NCBI GenBank assembly: GCA_001414485.1
Contig: LLEY01000068.1
Span: 1-64,000, forward strand
Origin: Calycina herbarum
Taxonomy: Eukaryota > Ascomycota > Leotiomycetes > Helotiales > Pezizellaceae
Length of the DNA: 64,000 bases
Direction: 5' to 3'
This document shows positions 1 through 12,608 of this stretch, piece after piece; the stretch's first letter is position 1, and every line of letters begins with the position of its first letter. A program made the position numbers and the translations under genes. The notes below the pieces were generated by a model that did not search any database, had not been told where the DNA came from, and saw only the letters and a list, made by a program, of their open reading frames with translations.

Positions 1-1183
1 CCTCTTCTCCCCCACCTTCTCCCAACTCTCTAACCCCTGCAATGGAGATACGAGAGTTTTCCTTAAAAAAAAAACAAAAAAATAATAAAAAAGTTAGTAG
101 TAGTAGTGGAGAATTAATGTTACATATTAGATGGTGGGCCTCCTCTAACTCTAACCTTTACTACTTAACCGATGATTAATTGTTCTGGAATTTTTTGGGT
201 AGAAAATATCCTCTTCACCCGCCCATGGAGCTATCTCACAACCGTCAGTCCTCTAGAAAGTTCAGCTTCCAACCCCACAGCAAATCACCAGTCACCAGTC
301 ACAAAAAAGAACCACACATAAGTAATAATTATAAAGATTTCTCATTTCTATGCTTATCTACCTGAAAAACATAGCAGAAGACCATGTCTCCCTTCATACC
401 CCAGCCTCCAAGGACGGCACATCAACGACCTGAAGACAGCCTAGACCAGAAAGTCATGACGAAGAAGAAAACAAAACGAGATTCATTTCTAGTCTCCCAT
501 GATGTATGTATGTTAACCCAAAAAGGCCAACACGATCCCACCATATGAAGAAAAAAACCAACAAACGTTCAATAAAAAATAATCTCCGAAATCCAGGCCG
601 GCAAACATGAGGTAGGCACGCAAAGAAGACAGGCAGAAAAGAGAAAGCCATCAAAGGAAAACCAATAAAACCGCTAAAATGCCGCTAAACACCCCACATG
701 ATGACGAGAGAGAGAGAGAAATTGCGCCAGCCCAGCCCCGGGTATTTGTTGTGGCCCAATGATGCATAGAATAAACACCGGTGTCCCAAGGAGATTCGTG
801 AGGTTTATGCAGAAGCTTGTCGAACGCCGAGGTGTCGAGAGAAAAACCCGCAGAGGAAAAAAATTCAAATACTGATTTTAGTCTTCCATTTCTGAGAAGA
901 CTACCCAGCTCGCCAAATGCTATGCTCGATCATTATTTTGAGTCGGATTTTTGTGTGATGCCCGGAAAACATTTATACAAGGAGAAATAATTATGCGGAA
1001 GAGGTTGTTGTGGCATGCAAGATGCTTCCGAGGCGGTTCGATAAGGTGTAGATGATCGACTGAAGCACAGCTTTCGTGTCGAGACGTCGATAATTTCGTT
1101 ACCGAATGGATCCCACCAGACTGGATCTAGTCTATGCCGTAAAAGAGTACTGCAACTCAGCAACCAAGTTAAGTATGAGATCA
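1..1183. other. Intergenic region downstream of the F-box gene
   Basis: I see no credible gene here. Open frames are short, lack a plausible start context and show no family signature. The first 120 bases have an A-rich run and short TAG repeats. The last few hundred bases should contain the 3' untranslated region of the minus-strand F-box gene. Confidence 0.5.
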
Positions 1184-4100
1184 TCACATTCTGTCGAATG
1201 AGTTCTGCTTTGGTCTCGTCACCGGAGACGATGGACGGAGCAAAGATCCTATGGGAATCTGAGTACTGGCAGATATGTGAGAATTTGGTTGTTGGTTGGA
1301 GAATCTGCTCAATGGATACGCAAATTGTGGTTGGTATGGTGTTTGATGATTTTGGTAGTTGCTTAGAGGGCGAGGAAGAACGTTGCCCATGTGAGGGAAC
1401 ATGAAATTATTATTGTGGGCAAGTGTATTGCCTAACAATGCCGACGACGATGCGTTGTAGCCGAAACCGAGAGAATTGCCGTAAGGGTTGGTGTAAGTAA
1501 GGAGGGATGGCCCAGTCCGCCCAGTCTGAGTAGGTTGGCGCATATTATTAGATTGTCGGAAGTTTTGTTGGAGATGGCCAGAGAAGGGTTGCAAATTTGG
1601 TAGCTGCTGTTGGCTGGAGGAATTGCTCATACTTGGCCTTTGAATGTTTTCAAATTCCATCTCATCGACTGCGCTGATATCATCATCCGCTCCATCAAGC
1701 TGTGGAAGCGATTTGGCGGCTGGTGAGTCGACTGGATTTGTGTCCCGATCCTTCCAAGCGCTGTCAATCTTTGGCATCAACGCTCGCCATCCACGCTCTG
1801 ATCCAGGATCACGGTAGATACGGCAAGCAGCTTTGAAAGGTGCACTCTTTCTGACAAATTCGATGGGGATGTGTTTGAGTTCCTCAGTGGCACGCCGAGA
1901 GAACAGATTGAAACGAGCCTTTCTGTTTTCGTCGTTTGGTTTTCGATCCTGGTCTCGTTTATGTCTTACTGCTTGTTCAATCTTCTGCACTCTCTCCATG
2001 TGCTTATCATTGATAGCCTTTTTCTCAGCAAAGAAAGTGTTTCGCTTTTCCTCCAAGCCATCCATAAGTTCTTTGTGGATTTGGGCAGCCGTTGCTGCTT
2101 CAGCAGGAGTATGTAGCGGGTTGGGGATATATGGGGGAGGGGTCAGGGCCTCGAACTCCTCGATGATCTTCTCGACGTCAGACTCCAAATAACACTTGTA
2201 AAGCCGTGGGGGTCCGCGAGATCGAACTTCGACCTCTTCAGTGTAATCATGAGGCTTGATGAAAGAATCGTGAACAGCCGCTGGAATTGACTCGAGCATC
2301 TTCACAACAACATTGCGGCCGAATTGGTTTTGCTTTTGCTTGATGACGCGATCTTCTCGAATGACACTCGTCTCGAAGCAGGATGCACACCATCTCTTGG
2401 CCCAAGACCAATATGCTCTGGATGCCTTCTTGTTATTGCAGCCAACAGTCTGACAGCCTTTACCGCCAAGAAGATCGCTGTAATGTCTTTCAGACATCCC
2501 AGGAGGAGGTGGGGGCATGTCCCAACCATAGTTCTCCTTTCTACAGTTGACGAAGATGGAATCGAACTTGTCAACGATCTCTTTGAAAGGTCTGCAGACG
2601 AGGCGAGCCTTTTTAAGAAACGATGGTGGAGTAAATTCAAAGATTCGCATCCAGATGTCTTGGCCAATTCGCTCTCTTGCCTGTGTGGTGTTAAAATAAA
2701 AAAAAGTCAAGTAAATATTGAAGGTGAACTTACGGATTCAGGTTTAGGCTCTTTCTTGGAAAGCCGCCCCTTTTTATCCAGCTTTGCACGCTTTGCGACT
2801 GATTGATCGTCGGCGTTTTTGCGCTTCTTTGCAACCATGTCGTTTGAGGGATTGTGTGATGTCATGATGTGGAAGTTTGAAGTGGTGAGATCGAAAATTT
2901 TGGAGAGGAATTGGGTGCTTTGAGTCTGCGCTTTGGGTCTCTGAATGACTGAATTGATGGGATTTGCAGCATGTGCAGAATCGGTGTTGGTGTGTCGTTT
3001 ACCCATCGTGGATTGTTGATCTTGAGAAACTGAGCTGGGTTTCGTTCCTTGACTGGTCAGATAATGTGAGAAGTTTGCAGGAAAGTTTGGTATTGTGGTG
3101 TTGGTGGCCGAGTTACTATTGTTGTGTGTCTTGTTCGTTTGGTCCACTGGCTTATTGACGGGGAGAAAGCCCTTGATATTTTGGTACTGGCTAAGCGGGA
3201 GACTAGTCTGTTGTGACGTGTGCACAATAGAAGGAAGTTTCGGGCAACTTGTTGAAGCCGAGGTTGACTGTAAAGGCGAAGTCCCCTCAATTGGGGGGAA
3301 ATCAAGTTGTGGAAGTTGAATTGAAGCGGCAAATTGACTGGTGCTCGAAGATGGCAGGAAAGCTGAGGCCGGAGATGCGAGATGTGGGAGGCCGTTGTGG
3401 TTATTGGATCTTGACTGTACCGCGAAGTTGTGGGCTTGTTGTAAAGATGAAGTTGAAGGCGTGTTGCAACTTTGAAGAGTCAAAGGGGTATTGTGTGAGT
3501 TTGGCAAGTTAAAGGATGTTTGTGGCTCTGCAGAGGAGGGGCGGGTAAGGACAGAAAACTGCGGGCTTGGTGACAGCTGTCTGTTGGAACTAATGTGGGA
3601 GGTTTGACTTCGGTAGAAGGATTGTGAATTTGAGGTAGTTGAGGTGTAGGGCATTAGGTCTTGATTCATGATTAGCATGAGTTCACTTTTAAAATCCACA
3701 GCTTCACTGATTTCGCAAATTAACTGCCTCGGCTGGGTGCATGGTAATATGTTCATACCTGCTTCTTTAGACCCACCGCCTTCACGGCGAGGCGGTGGGA
3801 ATAGTTCGCCTGCGCAGAGCATATGATTATTGCTCCTCCCTCTTCCCGATTCTTGTATTTCTCTAAAGACCCACAACTCCTGCAACTGACTCACGACCTC
3901 TGGATTCGACCCAAATATTGGACGGCCCCGCTGGGCAGGTTGGTATTCGGAGGGGGACATGAGGCTGCCGTCGAGATTTATGCCATTGGAGGACAGGAGG
4001 GATTTTAGGTATTCGCTCGCAATCTGATGACCCGAGACATGTGTGAACTCGAATACGGGCTCAACTATTCTCGACGATGCACTAGACTCTAGCGGTGCTT

Positions 4101-4218
4101 CCGAGGAGCGGTCGTCATGGGCCATGGGGAACGAGGGTGGTAGACGGTCGCTACACTCGAGAGGAGGTGACGGCTGAAGAGGCGCTGGGTGGAATTTGGT
4201 GATCGTGGCCAACCCCAC
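1184..4218 (-). CDS. F-box protein with Cys-rich segment and long Gln/Ser/Asn-rich arms
   Basis: Two exons on the minus strand: 4218-2734 and 2680-1184, joined by a 53-bp phase-0 intron (2681-2733, GTAAGT...ACACAG). The product is 993 aa from the first Met. A second Met 31 codons in (4125) lies in a better context (CCATGG) and would give 962 aa, so the start is uncertain. The first half (to about residue 495) is low-complexity Ser/Gln/Asn/Thr-rich. The intron lies just before an F-box (about residues 496-535, key text IGQDIWMRIFEF and ARLVCRPFKEIV). A Cys cluster follows (C571, C576, C593, C596, pattern C-x4-C-x16-C-x2-C), which could bind zinc. Next come a charged helical region (about 690-770) and an Asn/Gln-rich tail. 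F-box proteins bind Skp1 and present substrates to SCF ubiquitin ligases. The target here is unknown, and the Cys cluster is not one I can name. Confidence 0.8.
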
Positions 4219-6975
4219 CAGGGACTTGACGTCAAGGACGGAAGTCGCTCATGTGTATTTGGGCAGGCGGGAGCGATGGTGACGGCTATGCGCAGCGATG
4301 AGGATGAGGATGAGGATGCGGATGCGGATGGGGGCAAGGAGGCAGAGGTCGCGATGGGCTCGTGGGTGGTTTACGGTGGTGTTGAGTTTGGTTTTGTTTG
4401 TGGGATGAGGTGTGAGGTGTGAGGTGTGAGGAGGAGGAGGTGGAAGTAAGGTGAGGAAGGCCTTCTTCCTTTCGGCTCAGGCTCAGGGCAAGTGTCGGGT
4501 AGTGTCTCTGTCACGGCTACGGCAGTCTAGCCCCCCTTTGCACCTTTGCACGCTTTGCACGCTTTGCACCAACCGAATGTGGAAAAGAAAGCTGGGACGG
4601 AAGGGTCCAAATGGTGGTGAATGCGGGTGGATGAGTGCAGAGTGCAGTTGTAAGTCCGTAACGGGTTCCGCTCCTGGGGAGGCAAGGAAAAGAAGGAGTA
4701 CGGAGTACTGAGAGTGGCTAATAATAATAATAATAATTATAATGGAATGGCTATCTTTGGAGTCGCTTCGGGCTCTTTTAGCGTGGGCTCTTTTAGCGTG
4801 GGCCGTCGGTCGGTTGCAAATTGCTGGGCAGACGGTCGGTTTTCTCTTTATGCGTTCAGTGCCTGCAGGTGGCCCAGCTGGCACTTGCTTTTGCTAGATT
4901 GTTGCTTCCAGGCGAGGGATTCTCCTCTCTTCAGGCTCAGCCTCGAGCGTTGGCGATGAATGCACCATGCACCATCGACGCATTCGTTCTTTTGCTTTTG
5001 CAACCAGGAAAAGCACCTCTCAGCTCTCAGGCTCAGACTTGCTGTCGCTTGCTTGAGCCCTTCCTGGAGGTCTTGCATTCCTGATGATCGGCTGACTCGT
5101 CTCTCGGCCCTTCCACACTTTGCACTTTGCACTCAAACCCCACCACTGAATCAGCTTGGCGATGTGCCTCAAAACGCCTGTACGAGTAGCAACACCCTGG
5201 GGGGGAAAAAGCACCTGGCCCGGTGGCCGAGTAGATTTCCGGGGGCCAAGTTGTCTCCTAACACCACCTAAAAACACCCAAAGGAACCCACCAGGAGAGC
5301 ACCAAATCGTCGCTTCGTTGGTGCTCACCGGTGGCTTGTGCAACGGAAATGTGGTGGAAATGTTGGTGATCTAGTGGTGATTAATGGAATCCGTACTATT
5401 GATTCTCACCTGCAGACGCCTCCAACACGATGATCAAGTGATCAAGTCATCAAGTTTGGAACTTGGGATGGAGAATACCTGATTTTTGGTCCGTTTTCAG
5501 TCCGGTGAGAGCCAAGTTCTGCGTCTGTTTATTGCAAGATTTGACTTGATATGAAGTCATGGAACGAAATTTCCTATTCGGAAACTTCAAGCAATCAGAT
5601 CCGAGGCCTCGAGCACTCGTTGCGAGTCCTTCCCGAGTAATGTGGTGCCGTCTTTCCGCTTTGTATTGAAGTATTGAAGCAGCACGAGGGACGAAAGATA
5701 TAAAATACCAAAAACCTATCATGATGCTCCGATATGGTAATTGTGTCATCAAGTATTTCCTATTTGGCTTCCCAACCTGAAAAGAAATGGGAGGCCAAGG
5801 AGCAAACAGGAAAAACGTGACTATCCCGTGACCTTCACGTCAAAACCCGAAACCAACATTTCCAACGGTTATAAAGGCCTGTCAAGCACCAAGATGACAC
5901 ACATATTCTGAAACATATCACAAACTTCCTCCTCTTCTCTTCTCAAAACCCATCAAACTCAATTTGGTGGAAATCGTGACACCCGCGATGCAAGCACCCC
6001 TGACCGTCCTCCCCGCATTCCAGACTTCTCCACTACACAAGCGGTCAAGCATTTCCTCAAAACCAATCACTGTTGTACTATAGTCTCTTCCTTCGGCATG
6101 CTTTGCCCGAGCCGAAAAACAGCCCCTAGGGGTTCTTCCAAGGATATTCAACACCACTGTCTCCACCGCATCGCGAGGTCGGAAGAGAATTTGCGGGAGT
6201 CACTGAAAAAAATATGTATTTTCCTAAGTGCTGAGTCTTTGGTATCCGAGATGTGATGAGAATCTGACTCATACGGACCGAAAGATCAGAGAGCCGATTG
6301 ATGGATAACGTTATTGTCTTTGCCTACTGCAAGGTGACATTTGTAATCCACGGGAACATCGAGGTTACCGCATAAGTAGCACACTTACACAACGTACCCC
6401 CGGATTTAATGGAGAATTGGAAGGTGGGTTCTCCAAAACACGTCTAGTTCTTGATCTTCCCGTCTCTAATCACCATCAACGGCTGCAGTACAATCTACAC
6501 CATGTCGAATCCGTGGTCTAGCTCCCAGCTAACCTTGTCCCTCGGTGCAAGAAGTGGGGAAAAGGTGCCGACTCAGGACAAACACTGCGGGGGAGACAAG
6601 GGATCAGGACCATGAAGTGATCCACCTCCTCCACAAGAGCTCTCGAAATGCTTGCCTCGAATAGAAAAATAGAGCCTAGCTAGTCCGGCAACGGCCATGG
6701 TGTGGTTACCATTTCAGCAATAATGAGTACTTTCTTCAGCTACTTAAGACCCTGTCGTGCCCTGCTAGAGAAAATGGGATTGGATCTACTGTACATTGCA
6801 TCTTGTTTTATCCTAAGTCCGAGGCACCAGTCATCTTGCCTCCTTTTCGGTGTCGCCGTGAGACGGAAGTTTCTAGGTTTTTAGTTTTGATATTACTAAA
6901 CCCTAGATAGAAAGATAAAAGTGTCAAAAATTGGCAGTGTTGGACGACGAGCTCAAACAAGTCAAAGACTTCAAG
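4219..6975. other. Divergent intergenic region between the F-box gene and the MFS gene
   Basis: This 2.7-kb spacer between divergently transcribed genes should hold both promoters. It contains several simple repeats: a GATGAG/GATGCG hexamer run near 4296-4330, GAGGTGT repeats near 4406-4435, GCTTTGCAC repeats at 4535-4570 and again near 5109-5132, a 15-bp direct duplication at 4771-4800, and an AAT run near 4720-4740. A TATA-like site with a CT-rich leader near 5870-5940 could start a transcript with only a 31-codon frame (from 5979). No confident gene was found. Confidence 0.5.
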
Positions 6976-8720
6976 ATGTTTGGATTCGGGGAAAAGAGTA
7001 AGTCCTCGACAAGCTCAACAAGCTCATTCTTTAGAAATCACCTACCCCTCTTTCAACCCCCCTTACTAATTCATACACCAGAAGAAAAATCCCACGTGCC
7101 CTCCCCAACAGCATCAGACATCGAACAAGACACAGCCGGCATAAAAAACGAAGCCAACAACTTCTACAACCCCAATCTCCCCAGCTCAAATGGCATCGGG
7201 GGCCTCGAACACGATGAACTCAACATCATCTGTCCCCCGCACACAACCGAGAAAGCTTTAATGACCAAAATCGACCTCCGCGTCATCCCCTTCCTCTGCA
7301 TCCTCTACCTCCTCGCCTTCCTCGACCGAGTAAACATCGCCAACGCGCGCTCCTTCGGTCTAGCAGCCGACCTAAAACTCAAAGCCGTAGAATACAACAC
7401 CGCCCTAACAATCTTCTTCGTCCCCTACATCGTTTTCGAGATCCCCTCCAATGTCCTTTTGAAAAAGTTCTCTCCTAGAATTTGGTTATCAGGATGTATG
7501 TTCATGTTCGGCGTCGTCTCCGTATGTCAAGGCCTAGTAAGTTCCTACGCGGGCCTCCTGACGACGCGATTTTTCCTGGGTGTCTTCGAGGCGGGGATGT
7601 TTCCGGGGTGTTTTTATTTGATTGGGATGTGGTATAAACGCTCCGAAGCACAACGTCGATATTCCTTCTTCTTCTCATCCACCACTCTCGCCGGCGCATT
7701 CGGTGGTCTCCTGGCCTCGGCAATCGGGAAAATGGATGGAGTAAGAAACTACCACGGCTGGCGCTGGATCTTCATCCTCGAGGGAATCCTCACCTCCGTC
7801 GTCGCCCTAATATTCTTCTTCTTCATCCCCTCCTTCCCGGAAGACGCCACCTGGCTCTCCTCCGAGGAACGAGAATACGTCAAAGCCCGTCTACAAGCCG
7901 ACCAAGGCCGCTCCGCCGCCGAGCGAAAAATCACCATCCGAGACGTAGGCCGGGTATTCAAAGATTTCAAAGTCTGGCTGGGAGGACTCATGTACTTCGG
8001 CATGATCGTGCCCGCCTACGGCTACGCCTTCTTCGCGCCAGCAATCATCACGACGTATAAATATTCGGCGATACAGACGCAGTTGCATTCCGTGCCGCCG
8101 TGGGCTTGCGCCTTTGCGTTTGCGATGATTATTGCTTTTGCGTCGGATTTCACGCGCCATCGCTTCTTGTTTACTATTATCCCTATCTTGGTTTCTATGG
8201 CGGGGTTTATTATTTTGTTGACGGTTCATCATGATACGGGTGTTCAGTACGCGGGACTCTTTTTGGTGGCGATGGGGGCGTATAGTGCTATGCCCGTTAT
8301 TGTTTGTTGGTTTAATATGAATCTTGGGGGGCATCATCGGAGATCTGTGGGTAGCGCGTGGCAGGTTGGCTTTGGAAATGTGGGGGGCATTATTGCTACG
8401 TATGCGTTCTTGCCGAAGGATGCGCCCGAGTATAAAAGGGGGTATGGGATTTGTCTAGGATTCCTGTGTTTAAGTGCCGCGGCGTGCTGTGCGTATGGAG
8501 CCGCAGTAGCTTGGGAAAATAGGAGGAGGGATCGAGCGACGGTGGATGTTGGGTTGACGGAGTGGGAGAAGACTGAGCTGGGTGTAAGTGTTCCTCTACC
8601 TTTTTCCCCCGCTTGATTTTTGAGCCCTTTGGGATTTTTGTTTTTTTCAAAACGGTCTTGAGGAATCATGCTAACTCTGAAATTTAGGATATGAGTCCCG
8701 ATTATCGCTATCTTCTATAA
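6976..8720 (+). CDS. MFS transporter, anion:cation symporter (ACS) family
   Basis: Three exons: 6976-6997, 7082-8583 and 8688-8720 (518 aa). The ATG at 6976 starts a short first exon (MFGFGEK). Intron 1 (84 bp, GTAAGT...ACCAG with a CTAAT branch-like site) is divisible by three and open, so it can be mistaken for coding. Intron 2 (104 bp, branch GCTAAC) leads to a ten-residue last exon ending DMSPDYRYLL, the usual tail of this family. Hallmarks are LRVIPFLCILYLLAFLDRVNIANAR in TM1, then FEIPSNVLLKK, TRFFLGVFEAGMFPG and GWRWIFILEG before the central loop, with about 12 membrane segments overall. Relatives include the nicotinate (Tna1), allantoate (Dal5) and pantothenate (Fen2) carriers. Substrate cannot be assigned. 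No cluster partners are adjacent. Confidence 0.9.
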
Positions 8721-9392
8721 GAAATTCCCAACCTAGATATGGGAAAGTCAAAATCAAAACCAAAAGAGGAAGGTTAGAAAAGTAATGGTTTTGTTTTGTT
8801 CTGCTTTATTCATCTTAACGCAATCTCACGACGAAACGTTACGATTAATCAATGATATCCTTGTTAATTCAAAAAGTTACATTTGCAAATCGCTTAGATT
8901 TCTTTCCTATTGCTCCACCACCACTACCAGGGAGTGTAGAAATTCATAAGTAGGTAAGAGATGATACGTAAGATAATACGTATGATCTCTTCTCCCCTAA
9001 GACTCGGAGAGTTGGAGAGTTGAATTGTTTATCCTAGAAGGTTTGGGTGATTGGGTTTATGTTGTCTTGCTTCTTGCAAGGGTGTTTGGAGTTGAAGAAG
9101 GGAATGTGCGAGTCTGACAAGATTATAGTTGTCAATTCCTACAGCCTCTAGTGCCCCGGTGTGAAAAAATGGAGAGATTTAAGAGGCTGGAAGGTGTTAC
9201 GTTATTACTTTGGGAGTTATATAGAGAGGTGAGTTGTAGAGGGGGGGGGTGTTGTAGGGGGAGTTGTAAGAGGAGTTGTAAGAGAGTTGAAGCGGCTAGT
9301 ATCTATCTCCCTCTTCCTTACTTTCTTTAGAAGATTCGAGGGAGGAGGGGGGAGATGTAATCTAAATCCTCCAGGTAGCAAACCCCATATAA

Positions 9393-9490
9393 CGAGTTAA
9401 GTTAAGTTTTAGTTTTACTTTAATACTTGAACTAGTCGCGACTCGCTACTTAACTTAAACTAGTCGCGACTTATAACTTAACTTAAACCA
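9393..9490. repeat. Small AT-rich fold-back with duplicated palindrome
   Basis: The 10-bp perfect palindrome AGTCGCGACT occurs twice, at 9434-9443 and 9462-9471, 28 bp apart, within a near-repeat of about 28 bp. The segment opens with GTTAAGTTAAGTTTT and closes with AACTTAACTTAAACC, which are inverted relative to each other. The whole could form a hairpin. It may be a remnant of a small inverted-repeat element; no target duplication was identified. Confidence 0.4.
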
Positions 9491-11189
9491 GAGATCTACA
9501 ATCTTAAAATAATAAGTTTTTAGTATTGAAATTATATTATATATCTAGATTCTACTTTTTAGAAAGAACTTTTGATACTGGAACTTTATGTCAAACTAAG
9601 AATTTCCTCTCTAGCTTACCTTTCTCTCTAGATAACAGTTACGAAGTTTTTTTAGTTTCTGAAGACATCTAGTAAAATTTTCTCTTTCTCGAAATTCTAC
9701 CCCCAGAGTTTGAGAGGAGCCGAGTGCCCCAAAAATAACAAAAGCCACACGAACAATCACATGACTAATCTCGAATTTACCACCTGACGTATGTGACATA
9801 GGAAATCTCGTGATGATATATACATTAGTACTTTACATTCCAGTTCCTAGTACGAGTTTCCCACCATGCTCACATGATGAAAACATCAGACGAGCTTACT
9901 CCAGGTACTCTAGTCTTCAGCGGACAACCAGACCAAACTAAGCTATACTAGACTAGTCGTCCAGGTAACTCCCAGCTGGCAGTGCATGAGAGGCGAAGAA
10001 GTACCGGAGGGGATATGCAGTAAGGCCTTTAAATTATGCTTACCTGTATGTTACCTTGATAGCTTGATAGGTGCGAGAATGGGTATTGTGATAGGTGCTA
10101 TGCTTTGATGCCTTGATACCTGGATGCGCTGTACCTTGATGGTCGTCTTACCTGCGTATCCTTCGAGTAGAAGAATAGGTAGGTGAGATTTCTCCGTCCC
10201 GACTCATGATATTGCGGGGAAGAGGATGATGCATCGAAAGGTCTTGTCGTTGTTCTTATCTCTATCAGATTACACGAGGCTTGCGAAAGGTATATCCTCT
10301 TCGAGAGGCCGGATATGCTTCCCTCTTACAAGTAGCCAAGGCTGAATAAAAATACCTCCAAGTCGGAATCGGGATATGACTCCGTATGGTGGTTGGTCGC
10401 TGGTTTTGTAGAGGTTGCAGCACTGGATGGATTCGTAGCCGTACATGGAGGGTGCTGAGACCCTGAATGGAGGGTCGTATGCATTGGGGGTTTGATTGGA
10501 GGGTATTAGATCAGGGGTTTTGACGGGGACGGTGTTGGAGACGGTGGTGGTGGAGGTGATGAGAGGTGCAGATTGTGTGTCACTGACTGACTCGGAGACG
10601 TGATGGGTTGAGGGGCTGAGGGGTCATTTTTGAGTGGATAATTGGACTTGGGAAGGGATGGAGATGAGATGGATGATAAGAGTTGAGGAGGGACGAACTC
10701 TGGGAACGAAGCTTGAAAATGGAAGGAAGTTGGAATTGTGACTCAGTATCAAATACTCGAGGACTTGGAGGCTTGAAATGATGAATTGAGACTTGGCTGT
10801 ATGTATTTGTTCTAGAAGTAGCTAAACAACGGAAATACCACGGCAGTCGACTTCTAGAAGTCTAGAAGACCGATACAAGTAGGGGTGAATGGTGGGTACA
10901 AGAATGTTCCTGGAAGAAGAGATTATGCTTGGAGCATCGGGGACTTTTGGAGCTCATCTATTTATACTTCGCTGACATGTTGCAATCGATATCGTAGATT
11001 ATCTGTGTAGGACTGTGGAAGTTGTATTTTATGTTGTAATGCTGAGCTGCGATGAGAGAATCGATTTGTATGCAGGTCGAGGCGAAGGAGAGGATCGACG
11101 GTATGACTACAACGAGGAAGGAGCCATGGTGGTGAAACGTGAGATGGGAGAAGCCATGTTGTTCGATAGTGAGCGTGATGGAACTAGTG

Positions 11190-11218
11190 CTACTACTACT
11201 ACTACTACTACTACTACT
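11190..11218 (+). repeat. ACT trinucleotide microsatellite
   Basis: About nine tandem ACT/TAC units. On the minus strand this reads as an AGT (Ser) run, which explains the poly-Ser tract in a spurious open frame there. Confidence 0.9.
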
Positions 11219-12608
11219 GCCTGCTAGTGATACTAAAAAAGCGTTGGTGGCCGTTGTTGTGCTGATTTGCTTTTGACAATAGAATCCAACTTTCTTTGTT
11301 GAAATAAAAAAACCGCACGCAGCTTTAAGAGGGACTTGGGAGTGATCTAGAAGACACCAATTAAGAGGGACACCAAGAGACTTGATAATGGTGCAAATGC
11401 CTCGATCAAGCTCGTAATTATGGACTGAATGAGTCCATTGATCGATCCACTTTGTCCTCGCAACGCGGCAACCTAGCAAAGTTTATCTTATCGTGGCTGC
11501 TGCTGGCTATCGCATCACTCCCGGCCACCGTACGGTAGACTACTATCGTCAAGCACCCGCACGCATTTCACTCGTGACTGCTTCCTCCCCTATGAGCCGG
11601 TATCCTATGCTTTCTAAACAACATTCTTTGCCTCTCTTCATCCTTTCTCTCCTGCTTCTTCAACTCACTCTCACCTTCATCTCTCCTCTCGTTTCCTACC
11701 AACTCACAACTCCTCTCCTCTCTTCCTCTCGCCTCACCTACCTATCGCTACACCCCTGTCCTATACCGCCTGCCTCGGACTATGCTCTGACTTCATTCAC
11801 CTACTCACTCACTCAACCACGACTTGACCACGACTTGATCCACTCGCCTTCACCGTCCCGATACATCGACAACCTCAACTCCCTCGACACATATAAAACC
11901 ATAGAATTCTCCCTCCGAAGACGGCATCACCCCATCTCATCGCCCTCGGTCTCACTCGCCGTCCCAGTCGAGTCATTCATTTGAAGTCGGCCAAAGCTGT
12001 GAATCTCATTCGTTACCTTCCCCCGTCGAACCAACTCCGACTTGCAGCTCTGCAGCCTCGTCTCTGCAGCAGCCGGTCATTGTCCCCGTCAAACATACCA
12101 GCTACTTGTACCTAGTACGGCCAAACCAGAAAGCTAGTAGGCTACTAGGATACCACCACCCTACCTTAGCTAACCACTTCGAAACATCCATCCACCAAAA
12201 TACCCTGACCTGACCTACCTGTCGAGCCGCCGCCACGGAAGCCTGCCTACAGCCAGCAGCTCTGCACCACCACATCAGGCAGTTTCCATCCGAAGACCGC
12301 TTCTGTCCATCGCGAGGCATATCACTGGAAGCCAAGCCATAACCCCATCGTTGCCTCGCTGTTGTGTCGTCGAGCTCGCTCGCTCGCTCGCTTCATTCGC
12401 CTACCATCTCCCAAACATCACACCAGCTTTCTCAACGACAAGCTACCAAACTCGATCCTCCATTTTCAACACGTCTTCCTTCCAGTGTACATGCAGAACG
12501 AAATCACCTCGAACCTCTATCCTCATCTCATCCGGTAGCACACGAGACTATAGCATACGACGGTAATTCAACTAGTCATTCTGCTAGGCAAAGGTTGGGT
12601 TCACAAAT

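Larger units (their letters stand above)
8721..12608. other. Intergenic region between the MFS gene and ATG1
   Basis: A 3.9-kb spacer. It holds G-rich GTTGTAAGAGGA-like repeats (9240-9290), a small AT-rich fold-back with two palindromes (about 9390-9490), loose CTTGATA-type repeats (10035-10145), an ACT trinucleotide run (11190-11218) and a very CT-rich stretch (about 11580-12600) that is probably the promoter and long leader of ATG1. Long open frames at 10958-11479 (minus) and 11493-11984 (plus) lack ATG starts and reflect repeat or pyrimidine bias. No gene is supported. Confidence 0.5.

Noticed and set aside
1833..2806. Plus-strand open frames of 119 and 160 codons
   Set aside because: They are antisense to the F-box exons, whose minus-strand product has recognisable domains.
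10958..11479. 173-codon minus-strand open frame with poly-Ser
   Set aside because: It starts at a non-ATG codon, the poly-Ser comes from the ACT microsatellite, and no domain is recognisable.
11493..11984. 163-codon plus-strand open frame
   Set aside because: It has a non-ATG start and lies in the pyrimidine-rich leader upstream of ATG1, where stop codons are rare by composition.
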